From positions 1 through 46,997 of the forward strand of contig CACZZA010000002.1 of the NCBI GenBank assembly GCA_902785485.1: a stretch of DNA of 46,997 nt, written 5' to 3'. Below, piece after piece: positions 7,163 through 15,115 of the stretch. The notes beneath the pieces were generated by a model that did no database searches, was not told where the DNA came from, and saw only the letters and a program-made list of their open reading frames with translations. This DNA comes from an uncultured Ruminococcus sp. Its GTDB lineage: Bacteria; Bacillota; Clostridia; Oscillospirales; CAG-272. How positions within the stretch are numbered: the first letter of the stretch is position 1; every line of letters starts with the position of its first letter. The position numbers and the translations under genes were made by a program.

Positions 7163-8245
7163 TTACCTTTGCGAGCTTCCGCGGACGGTAAGCACCGGGT
7201 TTACGTAAGTTATGTCGGGGACCGTTTTCCGTTCTACAAGCTCGAACAGGAGTTTAGTCGCTTTTTTCGCCATCAGGTCGAAGCGACAGCTGACCGTCGA
7301 AAGCCCGGGTCGGAGGAGGGGCGCGACGAACAGATCGTCGAATCCCACGACGCCGACGTCCTGCGGGATCGACTTTCCGATCGACGAGAGCGCGCCGTAG
7401 AGTCCCGCGGCGATGAGGTCGTGATAACAGAACACCCCGACCGGGTCGTTTTTCGACTTGAAATATCTTTTTATCTGCGCGTATCCGCGTTCGTCTCCGA
7501 ATCCGGTCACGCGAAAGAGGGCGGGAGGCGCTTCGCCGAGTTTTTCAAGCTCTTTCGTGAAGCCGACGTATCTTTTGTCCGAAGTCTGGTCGACCGTTTC
7601 CGAGCCTATATACACGAAGTCTCTGTAGCCAGCGTCGTATAGGTGCTTTGCCGCCATACGCGCGGCGGTCTCGTTTTTGACCGCTATACAGGGGCGGCTC
7701 CTTCCCGTAAGCTCCTTTCCGAGAAACACGACGGGAAGAGGGCAGTAGTCGTATATTTCGGAGGGGTAGTAGCCGCCGGGGAAACTGATGATCCCCGCGC
7801 ATCCGATAGACACGAATTTGCGGATTATCGCCTTTTCTTTTTCTTTATCGTCGCCGCCCGAGGATATGAGGACGGTGTAGCCTTCGCTGTTGAGCGAGCT
7901 TGTGATGCTCGACGAAAGCACGCTCGACGACAGCGCGGCGAAGAACGGATTTTCGACGCTCCGCACGTAGAGTCCTATCGCGCGGCTGTCTTTTTTGGCG
8001 AGCATCGCCGCAAGCTCCGAGGAGCTGTCCGCTATTCCGTATGTAAGGTACTCCTTTTTGCCGAACGAAGAAATGACTCCTTCGTCGCGCAGGGCGCTTA
8101 CCGCTTTTTGAAGGGTGACGTAAGAGCCTTCATAGGCTTCGCAAAGCTCCCTCAGGGACGGCAGTCTGCTTCCCGATGGACCGAACTTTCCGGAGATCAC
8201 GTCGCTTTTCAGTTTTTTCTGCAGCGCGGCTATGTTCGTTCTCAT
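7163..8245 (-). CDS. GntR-LacI hybrid transcriptional regulator (AraR-like)
   Basis: Probable sugar-responsive repressor. The ATG at 8245 is chosen because GGAGGTGG lies eight bases upstream; a longer frame to 8296 has no such site. In this 360-residue form, residues about 1-70 are a GntR-type winged helix (LPSLRELCEAY, TLQKAVSALRDEGVI). The rest is a LacI-type periplasmic-binding fold: IGLYVRSVENPFFAAL, PVVFLGKEL, AARMAAKHLYDAGYRDFVYIGS, VGVFCYHDLIAAGLYGAL, DVGVVGFDD and PGLSTVSC. This two-part design is known from AraR. It is divergent from two glycosidase genes, with facing promoters joined by an inverted repeat, so it likely controls them and itself. The effector sugar is unknown. Confidence 0.88.
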   Translation of the reverse strand: MRTNIAALQKKLKSDVISGKFGPSGSRLPSLRELCEAYEGSYVTLQKAVSALRDEGVISSFGKKEYLTYGIADSSSELAAMLAKKDSRAIGLYVRSVENPFFAALSSSVLSSSITSSLNSEGYTVLISSGGDDKEKEKAIIRKFVSIGCAGIISFPGGYYPSEIYDYCPLPVVFLGKELTGRSRPCIAVKNETAARMAAKHLYDAGYRDFVYIGSETVDQTSDKRYVGFTKELEKLGEAPPALFRVTGFGDERGYAQIKRYFKSKNDPVGVFCYHDLIAAGLYGALSSIGKSIPQDVGVVGFDDLFVAPLLRPGLSTVSCRFDLMAKKATKLLFELVERKTVPDITYVNPVLTVRGSSQR

Positions 8246-8268
8246 TTTTGATACCACCTCCGACGCAA

Positions 8269-8340
8269 GTATATCACGTCCTTTTTTGATATACAACTTT
8301 ATTTGAGAAAAATGTTGTATTTCAAAATAAATATGATATA
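8269..8340. promoter_or_regulatory. Divergent promoters and probable operator of the glycosidase locus
   Basis: The plus-strand promoter reads TTGTAT-16-TATACT and the minus-strand promoter TTGTAT-17-TATACT, nearly mirror images. Their -35 boxes face each other inside an inverted repeat whose outer arms are TTTGATATACAAC and GTTGTATTTCAAA (one mismatch, 16-base centre). A second inverted repeat, GTATATCA/TGATATAC, spans the minus promoter, and TGATATAC recurs at the plus -10. One repressor bound here could block both promoters. Confidence 0.65.
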
Positions 8341-8429
8341 CTTTAATTGATGATAGAAAACAACGGGGACTTTACGCGACGCGCCTGCCGGAAATAAGTC
8401 CTTACAGAAAAACCGAAGGAGAAACGATC

Positions 8430-9542
8430 ATGCTCGATAAAACGAAAGCCGATATTCCGGAGAGATTCAAGACACATCCGCTGTTCAACGAGCTCGTCTG
8501 CGGTACGAATTTCGGTTTTATGGCTAAAAGAGGCTATTACGAGACCGAGTACGCGAGATCTCAACCTGCTTTGATGCGTAAAGAGGGAATCAACTGGGCG
8601 ACACTCAACGCGAACTTTGTCTGCGAGCATTTTTACAGCACGCGTCTGTTTCTGGACTTCAAATACTCCTCGGGGAGCGAGGAGCTTGTCGAAATGGCGA
8701 AGCGGCTCCACGACGAGGGGATACGAATCCTGTTCAAGCCCTGTATGACTCCTCTCGACGGCGTATGGATGGGCAGAGTCGACTTTCCGAGCGACTCTGA
8801 CGTCACACAGATCGACGGTGTAAAGATCGAATTTTGGAAAAAGTGGTTCGAGTCGTACAACGAGTGTATGAAATACTACTCCGAGCTCGCCGAAAGGATG
8901 GGCGCCGAGGCGATGCTCGTCGGAGCGGAGTATTTCGGGACCGAGCTTCAGAACGACTATTGGCTCAAAACGGTCGAAAACATACGTTCATACTACAACG
9001 GACCGCTCTCATATGAGTTCGATATGAAGAGTTACAGCGTGGGGCACGCGAACGAATGGATGAACGCCCTCGATTTTCTTTCGTTCAGCTACTATCCCGC
9101 CGCGCGCCCGATGAATAAGGAATACGTCAGCCCTATATCAAATCCCGGGGTAAAGGATCTGCCCGACGCGACGCTTGAGGATATGCTCTCATATCTCGAA
9201 CCGCAGAAACAGGTCATACGCGACCTTTGCGCGCGCTACGGCAACAAGCCTATCGCGTTCACCGAGATAGGTACGCGCTCCGCTCACGGCACGACCGTCA
9301 AGCCGAGCGATTTCCGCTGGCCGTCCCGCTACGACGGGGAGGAGCAGGCGAACTATATGGAGGCGTGCTTCCGCACGTTCCGGGATATAGAGACCTGGCT
9401 CGGTTTTTTCTGGTGGAAGTGGGACGAAACGCAGATACGTCCGCATTATAAGACCGATCCCGCGGGGGATCAGGGTTTCACGATACAAGGAAAGCCCGCC
9501 GCTGTGGTGATGCGGCGCTGGAACGCAAAAAAGAACGGTTGA
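8430..9542 (+). CDS. GH113-like glycoside hydrolase (probable beta-mannosidase/mannanase type)
   Basis: Probable cytoplasmic glycosidase of 370 residues with a TIM-barrel pattern. Candidate catalytic acids are Glu167 in LVGAEYFGTE and Glu279 in IAFTEIG. The C-terminal GFFWWKWDE strand, preceded by a DGEEQANYMEACF helix, matches the GH113 arrangement seen in bacterial beta-1,4-mannanases. No signal peptide or membrane segment is present, so it would act on imported oligosaccharide. An AAGGAG site precedes the ATG. It is divergent from the GntR-LacI regulator and followed by a GH20 gene. Substrate is an inference from family; related clan GH-A families remain possible. Confidence 0.72.
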   Translation: MLDKTKADIPERFKTHPLFNELVCGTNFGFMAKRGYYETEYARSQPALMRKEGINWATLNANFVCEHFYSTRLFLDFKYSSGSEELVEMAKRLHDEGIRILFKPCMTPLDGVWMGRVDFPSDSDVTQIDGVKIEFWKKWFESYNECMKYYSELAERMGAEAMLVGAEYFGTELQNDYWLKTVENIRSYYNGPLSYEFDMKSYSVGHANEWMNALDFLSFSYYPAARPMNKEYVSPISNPGVKDLPDATLEDMLSYLEPQKQVIRDLCARYGNKPIAFTEIGTRSAHGTTVKPSDFRWPSRYDGEEQANYMEACFRTFRDIETWLGFFWWKWDETQIRPHYKTDPAGDQGFTIQGKPAAVVMRRWNAKKNG

Positions 9543-9557
9543 CAAGCCGTTCTTTTT
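9528..9557 (+). terminator. Hairpin with U-run spanning the GH113-like stop codon
   Basis: AAAAAGAACGG (9528-9538) pairs perfectly with CCGTTCTTTTT (9547-9557) across the TGA stop. It looks like an intrinsic terminator and should lower expression of the downstream GH20 gene relative to the first gene, possibly relieved when ribosomes reach the stop codon. Confidence 0.7.
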
Positions 9558-9610
9558 GGGTTAAGATAGGCTTACGGATAACGCAATAACGCTGTTTTAC
9601 GGAGGAAATG

Positions 9611-11551
9611 ATGATAAGACTGAAATTTGACGAGAAGGACGTCGCGTCGCTCGGCATTTCGTTTGCGCTCGACGAGCTGAAAAATGACTACTCGTTCGAC
9701 TGGGGAACGGACGGAGAGGGTATCAAGGTCTCGCTTTGTGACCGGAGAAGCGACTCTCTTTCGCTCTCGTTCGACGGGGAGACGGCTGCGTTTACGTTCG
9801 ACTTTACGCGGAAGATACTGTTCTTCCGTCTGCTCTCGCTCCTGCTCGAAAAGCTCGGAGACGGAGAGGGTAGCTTCTCGGTCGAAGAAAACGCGTACTT
9901 CACGATGAACGGACCGATGTTCGACGTTTCGCAGGGACACGCGGTGATCAACCTCGAAGCCTCGAAAACGATCTTCCGCAGGCTCGCGATGATGGGACTC
10001 AATATGTGTATGTTCTACTGCGAGGACAGCTTCACGGTGCCGGAAGAGCCGTATTTCGGCTATATGCGCAGCCGCTACACATACGACGATATAAAGGAGC
10101 TTGACGACTACGCGTATTCGTTCGGGATCGAGCTTATCCCCTGCATACAGACGCTCAGCCACCTGTTCGACGTGTTGAAATGGGACGTCTATCGTGAGAT
10201 CCGCGAGGACGCGGAGTGCCTGCTTCCCGAGGATGAGGACACTTATACGTTTCTGCGTCACATAATAAAGGCGGCGTCCGCGCCGTTCCGCTCGAAGCGC
10301 ATACATATCGGACTCGACGAGGCGCTCGACCTCGGGCGCGGCACTTATTACACTCTGCACGGATACGTTCATCAGGTCGAGATAATGCGCCGCCACCTTG
10401 AAAGAGTCAAGGAGATCACCGACGAACTCGGGCTCCGTCCGATGCTTTGGAGCGATATGTTTTTCCGGGCGCTCGGCGGGTATCGTAATGACGTTGAGAT
10501 CCCGCAGGAGTTCATAGACGGTATGCCGAAAGGTGTCGACCTCGTTTATTGGGATTATTACAAGTCCGATCCCGAGATCTACCGCAAGCAGTTCGCCCTC
10601 CACAAAAAGCTCGCCGGGACGTGCGTGTTCGCGGGCGGCATCTGGACGTGGATGGGCTTCGGTCCCGACTGGGAACGCACCTTCGTCACGACGAACGCGG
10701 GACTGTCTTCGTGCAAGGAGCAGGGGATACGCGAAGTTATAGCGACCGTCTGGGGCGACAACGGCACCGAGGCGGACGTCAGGCTCAACCTTTTCGGACT
10801 TGCTCTTTTCGCCGAACACGGATACGCGAAGGAGCTTGACGAAAACAAGCTGAAAAAACGCTTTGAATTCGTCACGGGAGGCGATTGGGACGCCTTTGAG
10901 GCGACCCGCCTCGTCGACGACATCCCCGGTATCGATCCGAACGCCAAATGGGACCGCAACCCGACCAAATTCCTGCTTTATCAGGATCCTCTTTACAGTA
11001 TGTTCGACAAGAATATCGAGGGACTGCCGCTCGAAGAGCATTACGCGCGGCTCGCGGAATATTTCAGACCGTACGCCGAAAAGGAAGGACCGTTCGGCGA
11101 TCTGTACGGGTTGTATATGCGCCTTTCTTCCGCGCTCGAACTGAAATCGACTCTGTCGATCCGCATACACAAAGCGTACGCGGCGGGCGACAGAAAAGAG
11201 CTTGCGCGTCTGCGCGACGAAGTCCTGCCGGAGGCGTCGAGACGTATCTCCGTTCTCCGGGACGCGCATTACGCGATCTGGAACAGACTGTATAAGCCGA
11301 TCGGCTGGGAGATATTCGATATGCGCTACGGAAGCACGCTCATCCGTATCGACACCGCTGTACGTGCGCTCGACGCGTACCTCAAAGGCGAGCGCGAAAC
11401 GCTTCCCGAACTCGAGGAAAAGCAGCTCCCGTTCAACGGTGAAAACGGCATACCGCGTTACACGAATTACTATTGGAAGATAGTTTCAGCCGGACGCATC
11501 GCCTCCGCGGAGCATATCAAGCTTCCGACGAAAAAACCGAAAAAACAATAA
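9611..11551 (+). CDS. Beta-N-acetylhexosaminidase, GH20 family
   Basis: Removes terminal beta-linked GlcNAc or GalNAc by substrate-assisted catalysis. The 646-residue protein has an N-terminal alpha/beta region, then a barrel beginning MNGPMFDVSQGHAVINLE, with GLNMCMFYCED and ELIPCIQTLSH. The catalytic Asp-Glu pair lies in HIGLDEA at about 236-237, and VIATVWGDNGTEADV holds the pocket Trp. It resembles small intracellular GH20C/Hex1-type enzymes; no signal peptide is seen. Two ATGs are adjacent (9608, 9611); the second is chosen because GGAGG ends five bases before it. Together with the GH113-like enzyme it suggests trimming of an imported glycan such as N-glycan fragments; no transporter is encoded here. 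Confidence 0.9.
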   Translation: MIRLKFDEKDVASLGISFALDELKNDYSFDWGTDGEGIKVSLCDRRSDSLSLSFDGETAAFTFDFTRKILFFRLLSLLLEKLGDGEGSFSVEENAYFTMNGPMFDVSQGHAVINLEASKTIFRRLAMMGLNMCMFYCEDSFTVPEEPYFGYMRSRYTYDDIKELDDYAYSFGIELIPCIQTLSHLFDVLKWDVYREIREDAECLLPEDEDTYTFLRHIIKAASAPFRSKRIHIGLDEALDLGRGTYYTLHGYVHQVEIMRRHLERVKEITDELGLRPMLWSDMFFRALGGYRNDVEIPQEFIDGMPKGVDLVYWDYYKSDPEIYRKQFALHKKLAGTCVFAGGIWTWMGFGPDWERTFVTTNAGLSSCKEQGIREVIATVWGDNGTEADVRLNLFGLALFAEHGYAKELDENKLKKRFEFVTGGDWDAFEATRLVDDIPGIDPNAKWDRNPTKFLLYQDPLYSMFDKNIEGLPLEEHYARLAEYFRPYAEKEGPFGDLYGLYMRLSSALELKSTLSIRIHKAYAAGDRKELARLRDEVLPEASRRISVLRDAHYAIWNRLYKPIGWEIFDMRYGSTLIRIDTAVRALDAYLKGERETLPELEEKQLPFNGENGIPRYTNYYWKIVSAGRIASAEHIKLPTKKPKKQ

Positions 11552-11559
11552 AAAACGTC

Positions 11560-11595
11560 GACCCGGAGAAAGGGAGAATTCTCCGGGTCCGCGTT
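11560..11595. terminator. Bidirectional terminator between GH20 and helicase genes
   Basis: GACCCGGAGAA pairs with TTCTCCGGGTC, flanked by AAAA/CG on the left and CG/TTTT on the right. It serves both converging genes. Confidence 0.8.
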
Positions 11596-13812
11596 TTATT
11601 CCTTCGATATTTCTTCGAGCCTTTTGTACACTTCGTCCGTGCGGAGGCGGTCTTCGGCGTAGGCGCGGCGGAGCAGTTCGCCGGGGATATAGGGGTCGTA
11701 CTTCTCGAAGATCGGCATTTCGTTCATCTTGACGAGCGAATAAACGTCGATCCCGTCGCGAAGAACGGTCTCGCAGAGGTCTCGCATGAATTCCTCCGGG
11801 TGAGGACTTTCCATCTTGAACGTGATAAAGTAGCAGAACTCGTAATCGACGTTGCTGATGCGGTATTTGTCCTTGTTTTTGATTATATACTTGCGCAAGG
11901 TGCGGAAGGAGCACGTGCCGAGCCACGGAAACAGGCAGTAGGAATACCCTCCGAGGTGTATCAGCGATCTTTTAGGCATACCCGCGTTTCGCGCGGCGTT
12001 TCGCGCGGCGGCGAGTCTGGCGCGGGCGTTGTTCTTGAGGTACGGATATTCCGTATCCTCCTCGAGGACTTTTTTCATACGTTCAAGTATTTTCGTATGG
12101 ATCTCGCCGTAGTCGCCGGGCCATTCTATCGGCATCTTGCCCTCGACGGACTTGACGTAGATGAGTTTTCTCTGAATATCAAGCTCCTCGACCTCCCAAA
12201 CGCGTCCCGCGAGGGCGAAGCGGTCGCCTACGGGCGGGGGAGAGGTGATCGTGCCGATCTCGTCGGATCCGCACCGGACCGTGAAGTCCTCGCTGTCCTT
12301 GAATACGGCGTAGAATTTGAAGCTGTTTATAAGTCTTTCGCCCTTGAGTCCGACGATGAGTCCCTTTTCCTCGGTCGCTTCGATGAAGTCGTTTCGCAGC
12401 ATTGACCGGAGCAGGGTTTTGTAGTCCTCTTTATCGACGTGTTCGAACGGAGGGAGCGCGAGTATGCGCCCGGCAAGCTCTTTCGGCGTCAGTTCGCCCG
12501 ACGAGGCGAGGACGGAAAGCGTCTGCTGGAACATCAGGCTGAACGGGAGCTTTTTGACCCTCGGCGGTTCGGTGAAACGCTCCTCGAGATAAAGCTGTAC
12601 TATCGCTATCGCTTTGAGCAGTTCCCACGGCATCAGCTGGGGCAGGGGAGTGTTCGGCAGAGGATCTTCCTCGCGGAAGACCATCATCATTTCGGGCGGC
12701 TGGCCGCGTCTGCCGCTCCGTCCGAGCCTCTGCAGGAACGACGAAACGGTGTTCGGAGACTCGTTGTGGACTATACGCTCGAGCTTGCCTATGTCGATGC
12801 CGAGCTCGAGCGTTACCGTCGCGCAGGTGACGTTCTTTATAGCGTCGTCCTTGAGCTTGAGTTCCGCTTCCTCGCGTATCGCGGCGGAAAGGTTGCCGTG
12901 ATGGATCGAGAATATGTCTTTTTCGCCCCTCTTTTTCGCGATCTGACGGAGCGTCGCCGTGACGTACTCCGTCTCCTCGCGCGAGTTGGAAAAGACGAGA
13001 CATTTTTTGTCTTTGACGCAGTCGTAAATGAATTCGTATCCCGCGTCGAACGCCGCCTTAGCGCCGGCGTCGCCGCCGGTCTTCTTTTCGGTCTGCTTCT
13101 CGTCGGTGTTCTGCACGTAAAAATGCTCCATTCCGAGCCGCCATACGGGCGCCGCGTCGTCGATCTCCGGAGCCTCGGTGTCGTGACCGCTTCCCGCGCT
13201 CAGCCATTCCGCCGCCTTTCGCGCGTCGCCGACCGTCGCCGAAAGTCCGATACGCCGGGGCGAATGCCCGATAAGTCTTTGAAGCCTTGCGAGAAGGCAG
13301 ATTATCTGATTTCCTCTGTCGCTTCCGGTCAGCGTGTGGATCTCGTCGATCACGATATACCGTAAGTCGCAGAACAGACGGTAAACGTCGTTCGAGCGGT
13401 TCATCAGCATGCTTTCGAGCGATTCGGGAGTTATCTGGAGGATCCCCTCGGGGTTTTTCAGCGCCTTCGTTTTGTGGGACTGCGCCACGTCGCCGTGCCA
13501 GTGGAATACGGGTATCCCCGACAGGTCGAGCAGTTCGTCTATGCGGGAGAACTGGTTGTTGATAAGGCTTTTAAGAGGCGCGATATACAGCGCCCCGAAC
13601 GAGCGCGGCGGATCCTCGTAAAGGTCGGTGAGTATGGGAAAAAACGCCGCCTCCGTCTTGCCCGACGCCGTGGTCGACGTCAAAAGCAGATCGTTGTCGG
13701 TGTTGAAAATGACTCTCGCCGCCTCAAGCTGGACCTCTCTCAGCTCCTGCCAGTTATTTTTGTGTATCCATTCTCGGATGAACGGCGCGTATCTCTCGAA
13801 AACACTGCTCAT
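11596..13812 (-). CDS. Lhr-like superfamily 2 helicase
   Basis: Probable ATP-dependent DNA or RNA helicase of 738 residues. Motifs in order: Q-like region, Walker A LTSTTASGKTEAAF near 45, motif Ia APLKSL, DEIH box IVIDEIHTLTG near 175, SATVGDA near 213, then in the second RecA domain LVFSNSREETEYV, TLELGIDIG and motif VI QRLGRSGRRGQP near 385. The remaining 340 residues form the accessory Lhr-type region. This is shorter than the 1,500-residue Lhr of enterobacteria, as usual for Lhr-core type proteins linked to DNA repair. AAGGAGC precedes the ATG. It stands alone between two convergent or divergent units; the exact substrate cannot be read. Confidence 0.88.
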   Translation of the reverse strand: MSSVFERYAPFIREWIHKNNWQELREVQLEAARVIFNTDNDLLLTSTTASGKTEAAFFPILTDLYEDPPRSFGALYIAPLKSLINNQFSRIDELLDLSGIPVFHWHGDVAQSHKTKALKNPEGILQITPESLESMLMNRSNDVYRLFCDLRYIVIDEIHTLTGSDRGNQIICLLARLQRLIGHSPRRIGLSATVGDARKAAEWLSAGSGHDTEAPEIDDAAPVWRLGMEHFYVQNTDEKQTEKKTGGDAGAKAAFDAGYEFIYDCVKDKKCLVFSNSREETEYVTATLRQIAKKRGEKDIFSIHHGNLSAAIREEAELKLKDDAIKNVTCATVTLELGIDIGKLERIVHNESPNTVSSFLQRLGRSGRRGQPPEMMMVFREEDPLPNTPLPQLMPWELLKAIAIVQLYLEERFTEPPRVKKLPFSLMFQQTLSVLASSGELTPKELAGRILALPPFEHVDKEDYKTLLRSMLRNDFIEATEEKGLIVGLKGERLINSFKFYAVFKDSEDFTVRCGSDEIGTITSPPPVGDRFALAGRVWEVEELDIQRKLIYVKSVEGKMPIEWPGDYGEIHTKILERMKKVLEEDTEYPYLKNNARARLAAARNAARNAGMPKRSLIHLGGYSYCLFPWLGTCSFRTLRKYIIKNKDKYRISNVDYEFCYFITFKMESPHPEEFMRDLCETVLRDGIDVYSLVKMNEMPIFEKYDPYIPGELLRRAYAEDRLRTDEVYKRLEEISKE

Positions 13813-13832
13813 TTGAAGCGCTCCTTGCGTTT

Positions 13833-13862
13833 TTTTGTCTGTATTATTTTGTCTGTATTATA
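13833..13862 (-). promoter_or_regulatory. Helicase promoter region with a 14-bp tandem duplication
   Basis: TTTTGTCTGTATTA occurs twice in direct succession (13833-13846, 13847-13860). The minus strand carries TATAAT at 13857-13862, about 45 bases before the helicase ATG; a good -35 is not obvious. The duplication lies between the -10 and the ribosome-binding site. Confidence 0.45.
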
Positions 13863-13924
13863 GAGTATAGCACATTTTTTTGCGCTTTTCCACCCCCTCG
13901 GAGCGAAAAAGTACGTTTATACGC

Positions 13925-13953
13925 TTGAAATTATCATTTCTTCGTGATACAAT
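13925..13953 (+). promoter_or_regulatory. Promoter of the NodB-like/hisS/aspS unit
   Basis: TTGAAA (13925-13930) is separated by 17 bases from TACAAT (13948-13953). Transcription would start about 34 bases before the ATG at 13994. Confidence 0.65.
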
Positions 13954-13993
13954 ATAATATAATTCTAAGTTTACCTGTAAAAGAGGGATCGTT

Positions 13994-15103
13994 ATGAGCA
14001 AATATATCAAATACGGCGAAAAGACCGCGTTCGTCAAACCGATCGACGGAGACGTTCTCAACAACTACGACGGAGAGGAAGGCAACGGAAAGCTGTGGAC
14101 CGACGTGATATTGAAGTCCGAGCGCGCGGTCTGCGTGAACGGCATTCCCGCGGAAAAGGGAGAGGACGGACTTTACCGCGCAAGGGTCGGACTTTCTTCC
14201 GGGTGGAACACGCTTACCGCCGAGAGCGAGTGCGGCAAGGATGAGATCAAGGTGAGATACACCGACGCTGACGTCGGATATTACCGTCTGTCGAGCGACG
14301 ACAATATCATTTTCCTTTCGGATATAAACAAAAACAAGGACGTTTACAAGTCGATATTCGACAACCCGTATCTCGCGGTCTATAAGAAAGCGCACGACCT
14401 TTACGGCGCGAAAATACACCTCAATATCTACTACGAGATGCCCGAGCATCCCGACTTTACCGGCAAACGGGATTATTTCAACCTTTCGATGATGACCGAC
14501 AAATTCAAGAGCGAGTGGAAGGCTAACTCCGACTGGCTGAAAATGAATTTCCACGCCAACTCCGACAAACCCGACAAACCGTATCTCACGGCGGGATATG
14601 ATAAAGTTTATTCCGAGTGCAAGCGCGTTCAGGATGAGATACGCCGTTTCGCGGGAGAAAAGACGCTCTCCGACGAGACTACGATCCACTGGGGCGCCAC
14701 TACCGAAGAGGGAGTCAAGGCGGCTCGTGACCTCGGCATCAAGGCGCTCGCCGGTTATATGAAGATCGAAGGCTCGCGCACGGTCGTTTCCTACCACTAC
14801 CCGAAGGATCTCGTCGCCTACCTTGAACGCCGCGACTTCTGGTACGACAGGTCGCTCGATATGTATTTTGCAAAGATCGACTGCGTGCTTAATCTCCACA
14901 CCCCCGAAGAAATCGAAGGATTACTGAACACGCTTTACACCGACAAAACACGTTCGGGATTTATCGAGATCATGATGCACGAGGAATACTTCTATCCCGA
15001 CTATACGGCGTATGAACCCGATTTTGAAAAGAGGGTGCTGACCGGCTGCCGTTTCGCTTGCGAAAAAGGCTACAAGGGCGCATTCCTCGCGGAAGTTATA
15101 TAA
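13994..15103 (+). CDS. Unknown protein with NodB/polysaccharide-deacetylase-like fold
   Basis: I do not recognise this 369-residue protein with certainty. Residues 1-95 look like a beta-sandwich (VNGIPAEKGEDGLYRARVGL, WNTLTAESECGKDEIKVRY). The remainder has the spacing of a NodB-type barrel: FLSDINKN near 110 in place of the first Asp motif, KMNFHANSD near 190 in place of the His motif, an ARDLGIKALAG strand near 250 and a late IMMHEEYFYPDY near 340. No signal peptide is visible. It is preceded by GAGGGA and followed after 12 bases by hisS, so it is probably cotranscribed with two tRNA ligases, an odd partnership. Activity should not be assumed. Confidence 0.5.
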   Translation: MSKYIKYGEKTAFVKPIDGDVLNNYDGEEGNGKLWTDVILKSERAVCVNGIPAEKGEDGLYRARVGLSSGWNTLTAESECGKDEIKVRYTDADVGYYRLSSDDNIIFLSDINKNKDVYKSIFDNPYLAVYKKAHDLYGAKIHLNIYYEMPEHPDFTGKRDYFNLSMMTDKFKSEWKANSDWLKMNFHANSDKPDKPYLTAGYDKVYSECKRVQDEIRRFAGEKTLSDETTIHWGATTEEGVKAARDLGIKALAGYMKIEGSRTVVSYHYPKDLVAYLERRDFWYDRSLDMYFAKIDCVLNLHTPEEIEGLLNTLYTDKTRSGFIEIMMHEEYFYPDYTAYEPDFEKRVLTGCRFACEKGYKGAFLAEVI

Positions 15104-15115
15104 CGGAGAAAACAA

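Noticed and set aside
9572..11269. 565-codon minus-strand ORF antisense to the GH20 gene
   Set aside because: A shadow frame caused by GC-rich third codon positions; the product is low-complexity Arg/Glu/Val with no family pattern.
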